Assembly (NCBI GenBank): GCA_019747815.1
Contig: JAIEQJ010000050.1
Coordinates: 1 to 64,000, forward strand
Direction of reading: 5' to 3'
DNA: 64,000 bases
Origin: Hyphomonadaceae bacterium
GTDB taxonomy: Bacteria > Pseudomonadota > Alphaproteobacteria > Rhizobiales > Hyphomicrobiaceae
Part shown: piece by piece, positions 59,518 to 64,000 of the stretch
Layout of the letters: each line of letters begins with the position of its first letter
Numbering within the stretch: position 1 is the first letter of the stretch
The notes under the pieces: model-generated
Databases searched by the model: none
Seen by the model: the letters and a program-made list of their open reading frames with translations, nothing else
Told to the model about the DNA's origin: nothing
Program-made: the position numbers and the translations under genes

Positions 59518-60111
59518 TCATTTTTGCATCGTGGCTAGCAGCAGGTGCTGCAATCGGGCGCGTTTGACGGGATCTGCGGTGTGCATCATCCACTCGTGGA
59601 TGACCTGGCTAATGACCACGGGCGTACCCCCGGCCTGACTGAGTCGCTCCTGCGCCGGCGTGGCCGCATGCGCTGACCGTGGCGGCGTGGCGTCCAGGAT
59701 AACACAAACGTCGTAGCCTTCGGCCAAGCCATGCAGTGCTGTGCCGAGCACCTGGTGCTCCAACCAGGAACCGGCAAACAGGAGGATGGAACGGTCCTCC
59801 CCGCGCAGGGCATCCACGAAGGTCGGTTCCGACCACGGACAAACGTGTTCCGCAAATAGGAACCTATGCTGGAAGGAAATTTCTGGCGCGAGTGCGAATG
59901 CTGGTGCGATGTGCTCGGGACCGTGGCGCAGCAGGGAGAATGTCGGGACGCCCATGTCCTCGGCCGCCGCCGTTATGGCGGCGCGCCAATGGTGGTGATC
60001 TTGGGACGTAGTGTCTTGCTCGTTTACCGCCGCCATGATGATGAGAGCGCTGACGGCAGGGTCAATCAACGGCGAATTGCTGATGCGTCGCGGTTTCACT
60101 AGGTCCCCCAA
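59518..60111 (-). CDS. isochorismatase-like protein lacking the catalytic Cys
   Basis: 197-residue protein with an isochorismatase-like cysteine hydrolase fold: SALIIMAAVNEQD, then GSWLEHQVLGTALHGLAEGY and DVCVILDATPPRSAHA. In active members the segment before TALxALxxGY carries a Cys; here it is Gln (EHQVLGTAL), and the first-strand Asp is replaced too. A non-enzymatic or binding role is likely. TTG 60111 is the longest start; GTG 60099 is an alternative. Common passenger near DUF2285 genes. Confidence 0.65.
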   Translation of the reverse strand: MGDLVKPRRISNSPLIDPAVSALIIMAAVNEQDTTSQDHHHWRAAITAAAEDMGVPTFSLLRHGPEHIAPAFALAPEISFQHRFLFAEHVCPWSEPTFVDALRGEDRSILLFAGSWLEHQVLGTALHGLAEGYDVCVILDATPPRSAHAATPAQERLSQAGGTPVVISQVIHEWMMHTADPVKRARLQHLLLATMQK

Positions 60112-60264
60112 GAATGTGCTTGGCCTGAATAGAGGTACAAAACGAAACGGTCAGGTCGAGCCCATTATGGCGATGAGTGGTTCACACATCGCGAAAGTCG
60201 ATTGTCAAAAACAACGGGATCAAGGCAGTGGCGCTCTACGCGGTCCTCTAGAAGATCTCGTCGG

Positions 60265-60528
60265 CTAAGGGTCAAGCAGAAGACGATATCCGTGCTGTGC
60301 CATCCACCGCGCGCGGGCAAGATGGGCGTCGTAGCACTGTTTGGCCCCGGCGAAGTTCGAGTTCGGGTCCAGCGCGAGAACACGCCGCGCGGTCTCTTTC
60401 CAATCGATCTGCAATGTGTCGGCGTCGAGCAGCTGCAGATAAACCGTCACGTGAGCGCGATCATAGGGCGTCAACCGATCGCCGTCAGGTGGGGCATCGG
60501 CAAGCTGGTCGGTCGGTTGATCTGACAT
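60265..60528 (-). CDS. small DUF2285-type protein
   Basis: 87-residue protein (LTPYDRAHVTVYLQLLDADT, ARRVLALDPNSNFAGAKQCY, HLARARWMAQHGYRLLL) of the short DUF2285 group found in ICE control regions. ATG 60528 gives the conserved part. It is divergent from the XRE gene at 60617, a typical ICE regulatory pair. Confidence 0.7.
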   Translation of the reverse strand: MSDQPTDQLADAPPDGDRLTPYDRAHVTVYLQLLDADTLQIDWKETARRVLALDPNSNFAGAKQCYDAHLARARWMAQHGYRLLLDP

Positions 60529-60568
60529 CGAGTCTGTTCTGCTGCCAAAACCGGCTGCCACGATTGTA

Positions 60569-60603
60569 GAGTATACTCCGTGGTGAAATGCGCCTCAAGG
60601 CGC
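60569..60603. promoter_or_regulatory. palindromes in the DUF2285/XRE divergent region
   Basis: GAGTATACTC (60569-60578) is a perfect palindrome and GCGCC-TCAA-GGCGC (60590-60603) a second one. Both lie in the 88-base gap between divergent genes, fitting operators for the XRE protein. Confidence 0.5.
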
Positions 60604-60616
60604 TGGCCTCTCGTGC

Positions 60617-60853
60617 ATGGATATACGAGAGGTGTTCGCTCGCAATTTGCGCAAGCTCCGGCAGGCCAAAGGTCTATCTCAAGAAGCTTTGGCGCACGAA
60701 GCTGGTATCGATCGGACATACATCAGCGCGTTAGAGCGCAGTGTGTATAGCGCAAGCATCACCACGGTGGACAAGTTGGCGTCAATCCTCGGCGTCGACG
60801 CTGCAGCGCTTTTGCAGCGACCGCCCAAGTCGCGCGGATCCACAAGAACGTGA
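60617..60853 (+). CDS. XRE-family helix-turn-helix regulator
   Basis: 78-residue single-domain HTH (NLRKLRQAKGLSQEALAHEA, GIDRTYISALERSVYSASIT) followed by a short tail. Such small XRE proteins next to DUF2285 genes silence ICE excision in rhizobia. ATG 60617 gives the complete domain. Confidence 0.87.
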   Translation: MDIREVFARNLRKLRQAKGLSQEALAHEAGIDRTYISALERSVYSASITTVDKLASILGVDAAALLQRPPKSRGSTRT

Positions 60854-61022
60854 GGGCAGAACGGGTGCCTGCAAGAGGGTCATTGCGAGCGCCTTCCATC
60901 TTGGAAGACGAGCGAGCAAGTCAGCAAAGCGGTTCTGAATCGGTGTAGCTGCGGTTCTAGAAACTACAAATCGGCTTACCGTTGGGGCTTGCCAGCCCCA
61001 AAACGGAGGGTTCCGGATTGAC

Positions 61023-61847
61023 CTATCCAGGCTTCTTGCGCTTGAGCGACGGCCACGCTGTATGCTGCTCCTCGAAAAGTTCGCTGAATTTATATCCCAC
61101 GCCCAATACGGTTCGGATCGGATCGGGAAGAACGCCCCTATTAATGGCTTTCCTCAATCGTGTGACCATTGCGTCCACCGTGCGTAGGTCGATTTCGGAA
61201 CTGCCCCACACTACTTTGGCGATCTGTTCACGCGTGAAGATCCGACCGGGGTTGGAAATGAGTAGGTCGAGCACAGCAAAAGGCTTGGGGCTTAGGGGTA
61301 GATCGCGTCCTAACCTGCGAACGCACAGCCGACCGCGGTCGATTTGGATGTCCGGCAAGCCATTGCGTTGCTCGCTTGTTCGGCGGGGCACACCTGAGCC
61401 GGAGCGAACCCGACGAAGCTTGGCCGGTGGCAAAGAGTCACCCCGTGACATCGGTTGCGGCACAACGAGGGGAGTGTGCGCTACCGCCGACGGCACTGCA
61501 CGGACACAATCGGGGCCTGCACCGAGAATATAGCCGGCTCCGCGCACGGTCCTGATCGGATCGCGTTCTTTGTGGTCGGTTAAGGCCTTTCTGAGACGTC
61601 CAACCTGTATGTCAATGGTTCGGGAGCAGGCCGGAGGCTGCGAGCCCCATGCGGCGCCCGAGAGTTCCTGCCGGGACAGCACCCGACCGGGATTGTTCAG
61701 AAAGAAGTCGAGCAACTTGAATTCAATCGGGCCAAGGCGCACCTCTCGAGCACGCCGTGCTACGCTCCGGGCGGCGCGGTCGAGCACAATGTCATCGAAG
61801 TGCAGCGCTAACGCGGCCGGCGACAGTGCGGTCACGATCGGTATCAT
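61023..61847 (-). CDS. tandem PhoB-type winged-helix protein without receiver
   Basis: 274-residue protein with two Trans_reg_C (OmpR/PhoB) winged-helix domains: about 14-110 (LGPIEFKLLDFFLNNPGRVL, RKALTDHKERDPIRTVRGAG) and 165-260 (LSPKPFAVLDLLISNPGRIF, LRKAINRGVLPDPIRTVLGV). There is no receiver or ATPase domain. The first domain is close to the DNA-binding domain of the adjacent PhoB (DPIRTVRGAGY in both). ATG 61847, same strand as phoB and 27 bases after it, so it is likely read with the phosphate operon. Confidence 0.75.
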   Translation of the reverse strand: MIPIVTALSPAALALHFDDIVLDRAARSVARRAREVRLGPIEFKLLDFFLNNPGRVLSRQELSGAAWGSQPPACSRTIDIQVGRLRKALTDHKERDPIRTVRGAGYILGAGPDCVRAVPSAVAHTPLVVPQPMSRGDSLPPAKLRRVRSGSGVPRRTSEQRNGLPDIQIDRGRLCVRRLGRDLPLSPKPFAVLDLLISNPGRIFTREQIAKVVWGSSEIDLRTVDAMVTRLRKAINRGVLPDPIRTVLGVGYKFSELFEEQHTAWPSLKRKKPG

Positions 61848-61874
61848 GAGGGATCTGCCGATACTGAGCCAGTT

Positions 61875-62561
61875 CTAGCCTGTGTTCAGACTATAGCCTG
61901 CGCCCCGCACGGTGCGGATCGGATCGCTTTTCCACGCCTGCAGCAACGCCTTGCGCAATCGCCCGATGTGCACGTCGACGGTGCGGTCGTCGATGTAGAC
62001 GTCGTCGCCCCACACGTTGTTGAGCAGCTGTTCGCGGGTGAACACCCGTCCGGGCGCCTGCATCATGAACTCCAGCAGGCGGTAGTCGGTAGGGCCGAGG
62101 TGCACCATCTGGCCGCGGCGCCTGACCACCATGGCGGCCCGGTCGAGCTCGATGTCGCCGACATTTATGACCTCGGCCATTAGCTGGGGGTTGGTGCGCT
62201 GCAAAAGCCGACTGGCTCGCGCCACCAGCTCGTTGACCGAGAACGGCTTGACCACATAGTCGTCGGCGCCGGTTTCGAAGCCGCGCAGTTTGTCCGGCTC
62301 CTCGCCGCGTGCTGTCAGCATGATGACAGGTAATGTTTGGGTTTTGGGCTTTTGCCGCAGACGCCGGCACAGCTCGATTCCCGACAGTCCCGGCAACATC
62401 CAGTCGAGGATCAGCAGGTCCGGCACGTTCTCCTTGAGCCGGGCTTCGGCCTCGTCGCCGTGCATAACGGTTTCTACCACGAACCCGGCAGCGGCAAAGT
62501 TGTAGCGCAGAAGCTCGACCAGAGCTTCATCGTCTTCGACGACCATCACGCGCAGAGGCAT
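61875..62561 (-). CDS. phoB: phosphate regulon response regulator PhoB
   Basis: 228-residue OmpR-type response regulator. Receiver: acidic pair VVEDDEAL, phosphoacceptor Asp in LILDWMLPG, Thr in MLTARGEEPD and Lys in VVKPFS. DNA-binding winged helix from ~135 (LGPTDYRLLEFMMQAPGRVF, VHIGRLRKALLQ). Activates phosphate-starvation genes. It follows phoU by 18 bases in the pst operon order. Confidence 0.95.
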   Translation of the reverse strand: MPLRVMVVEDDEALVELLRYNFAAAGFVVETVMHGDEAEARLKENVPDLLILDWMLPGLSGIELCRRLRQKPKTQTLPVIMLTARGEEPDKLRGFETGADDYVVKPFSVNELVARASRLLQRTNPQLMAEVINVGDIELDRAAMVVRRRGQMVHLGPTDYRLLEFMMQAPGRVFTREQLLNNVWGDDVYIDDRTVDVHIGRLRKALLQAWKSDPIRTVRGAGYSLNTG

Positions 62562-62579
62562 TGCTCGTCCATTGCTCCA

Positions 62580-63290
62580 TCAAGACTGCGGGGAACGCAT
62601 GGCGCTCGACTCGTCGGCTTTGGGGCGTTCGGCTGAAAGAGTGTCGCCGGTGACGACGTAGTGCGCCGTCTCGGCGATATTGGTGGCATGGTCGCCGACG
62701 CGTTCCAGGTTCTTGGCGCAGAACAGCAGGTGCGTGCAGAAGCCGATGCTGCGCGGGTCTTCCATCATGTAGGTCAGCAGCTCGCGGAACAGCGACGTGA
62801 ACAGGACGTCGATGGCCCCGTCGGCCCGCCACACATCCAAAGCGCCCTCGTCATCGCGGTTGCGATAGGCGCCGAGTACAGCCGACAACTGCTCGCCTAC
62901 CCGGGTGGATAGCGTACCCAACCCGGACGCGACATTGACCGGGGACGGCTGGTCGCCGATCGCGATCACGCGCTTGGCGACGTTCTTGGCCAGATCGCCC
63001 ACGCGCTCCAGATCGTTGGCAATGCGAATGGTGGAGATGATCTCGCGCAGGTCGATGGCCATCGGCTGCCGCTTGGCAATGGTCGCGACGGCTTTCTCCT
63101 CTATCAGATGTTGCAGATCATCGATGTTCCGATCCGCAGCAATGACCTGCTGAGCAAGCTGAACGTTGCGTTCCAGCAGCGCCTTGGTCGCATCGGCCAA
63201 CGAATGGACCGCACGCTTGCCCATCTCGCCGATCATTCCGGCCAGTGTCTGCAGGTCGGCATCAAAGGATGCAACGGTATGTTGGGTCAT
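62580..63290 (-). CDS. phoU: phosphate transport regulator PhoU
   Basis: 236-residue all-helical protein with two PhoU repeats; each carries the metal-binding pattern (ANDLERVGDLAKNVAKR and AKNLERVGDHATNIAE). It links PstB activity to signalling through PhoR/PhoB. ATG 63290 (MTQHTVASFDADL) is preferred over 63350, whose extension overlaps pstB. Confidence 0.93.
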   Translation of the reverse strand: MTQHTVASFDADLQTLAGMIGEMGKRAVHSLADATKALLERNVQLAQQVIAADRNIDDLQHLIEEKAVATIAKRQPMAIDLREIISTIRIANDLERVGDLAKNVAKRVIAIGDQPSPVNVASGLGTLSTRVGEQLSAVLGAYRNRDDEGALDVWRADGAIDVLFTSLFRELLTYMMEDPRSIGFCTHLLFCAKNLERVGDHATNIAETAHYVVTGDTLSAERPKADESSAMRSPQS

Positions 63291-63346
63291 GACAGGTGGT
63301 TCCCCGCTTCTTGGGCCGGTGCGTGCAATGAGGCGTGAGAGCAGGC

Positions 63347-64000
63347 TCACCCGAACCGTCCGGTGATGTAATCCTGTGTGCGCTTGTCCTTGGGGTTGTT
63401 GAAGATCACGTCGGTTGGCCCGTCTTCAACGAGATTGCCCAGGTGGAAGAATGCCGTGCGCTGAGAAACCCGGGCGGCCTGCTGCATGGAATGCGTAACG
63501 ATGACGATCGTGTAGATTTTGGCCAGCTCCTCCATCAACTCTTCGATGCGAGCCGTGGCGATGGGGTCCAGAGCGGAACAGGGCTCGTCCATGAGGATGA
63601 TCTCCGGCTCGACGGCAATCGCCCGCGCGATGCATAGGCGCTGCTGTTGGCCACCCGAGAGTCCTGTACCGGCGTCGTGCAAGCGTTCCTTGACCTCATC
63701 GAACAGGCCTGCACGCTTGAGGCTGGAAACGACGATTTCCTCCAGCGCCGACTTAGACGTGGCCAGGCCATGAATTCGCGGGCCATAAGCGACATTCTCA
63801 AAAATCGATTTCGGGAACGGGTTTGGTTTTTGGAACACCATGCCGATGCGCGATCGGAGTTCGACGACGTCCACTTTCCGATCGTTGATGTTCTCTCCGT
63901 CGATGACGATGCGACCGGTGACCTTGGCGATCGCAATGGTATCGTTCATGCGATTGATGCAGCGCAGGAAAGTCGTCTTGCCGCAGCCGGAAGGTCCTAT
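63347..64000 (-). CDS. pstB: phosphate ABC transporter ATPase PstB (5' end beyond window)
   Basis: C-terminal 217 residues of PstB; the gene continues past the window. Walker A ([11 protein letters not shown]) is at the very edge, then a Q-loop in [10 protein letters not shown], signature [14 protein letters not shown], Walker [14 protein letters not shown] and a His switch in VTHSMQQA. It energises phosphate import with PstCA. Next genes phoU and phoB are in the usual pstSCAB-phoU-phoB order. Confidence 0.94.
   Translation of the reverse strand: MGPSGCGKTTFLRCINRMNDTIAIAKVTGRIVIDGENINDRKVDVVELRSRIGMVFQKPNPFPKSIFENVAYGPRIHGLATSKSALEEIVVSSLKRAGLFDEVKERLHDAGTGLSGGQQQRLCIARAIAVEPEIILMDEPCSALDPIATARIEELMEELAKIYTIVIVTHSMQQAARVSQRTAFFHLGNLVEDGPTDVIFNNPKDKRTQDYITGRFG

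Noticed and set aside
1-64000. CRISPR arrays or cas genes
   Set aside because: No regularly spaced repeat series and no Cas-like protein is seen; the repeated GGTTCGA-type strings at 48-51 kb are tRNA T arms.

Overview
The window is high-GC DNA from an alphaproteobacterium, most likely Hyphomicrobiales (Rhizobiales). The evidence is a pstB-phoU-phoB end of a phosphate operon, a Trb-type conjugation system with DUF736, DUF2285, DUF2161 and DUF3363 companions, and an alphaproteobacterial LexA box (GTTC-N7-GTTC) before a dinB operon. Apart from the right-hand ~3 kb (phoB, phoU, pstB) almost everything looks like an integrative conjugative element or genomic island with its cargo.

Layout. 1-1.4 kb: a 5'-truncated P4-type integrase and an AlpA-like regulator. 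1.9-24.2 kb: a dense defence island holding an unknown two-gene unit, a zinc-ribbon/CHAT-protease pair, a complete MukBEF-like Wadjet (JetABCD) operon, a four-gene STAS-like/small protein/DUF4417/HATPase operon, a Fic-DUF3800 pair with its own operators, and a Gabija-like OLD nuclease plus UvrD helicase. 24.4-29.4 kb: a frameshifted dinB, a DnaQ/ExoX-like exonuclease, a 5'-3' flap-type exonuclease, a cupin and an MFS transporter. 29.4-41.7 kb: DUF736, trbI-G-F-L-J-E-D-C-B, a ribbon-helix-helix protein and traG. 41.9-46.8 kb: a thioredoxin-fold protein, an SDR, a DUF2161 nuclease, a ParB-like protein and a frameshifted ArdC-like gene.

46.8-51.1 kb: a gene-poor, hairpin-rich stretch, then a tRNA array of 25 cloverleaf tRNA genes plus one armless tRNA-Cys-like hairpin, together naming all 20 amino acids, interrupted by one HNH endonuclease gene. 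51.2-54.4 kb: a bacterial ubiquitin-like operon (multiubiquitin, ThiF/E1, DUF6527) divergent from an XRE regulator and an ImmA/IrrE protease. 54.5-60.9 kb: relaxase, DUF736, TraF peptidase, a small HTH, two DUF2285 proteins, a degenerate isochorismatase-like protein and an XRE regulator. 61.0-64.0 kb: an unusual protein with two PhoB-type DNA-binding domains, then phoB, phoU and pstB (cut by the window end).

How it works together: TraG, the Trb channel, the DUF3363 relaxase and TraF form a near-complete conjugation machine. AlpA, XRE, DUF2285 and ParB proteins probably control maintenance and transfer. The left half is a cargo bay of anti-phage and anti-plasmid modules, and the tRNA array plus the ubiquitin-like operon are further cargo. 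Frameshifts in dinB and the ArdC-like gene and the truncated integrase suggest partial decay or assembly errors. The best candidates for undescribed biology are the CHAT pair, the STAS/HATPase/DUF4417 operon, the all-amino-acid tRNA array with its armless member, and the multiubiquitin operon.
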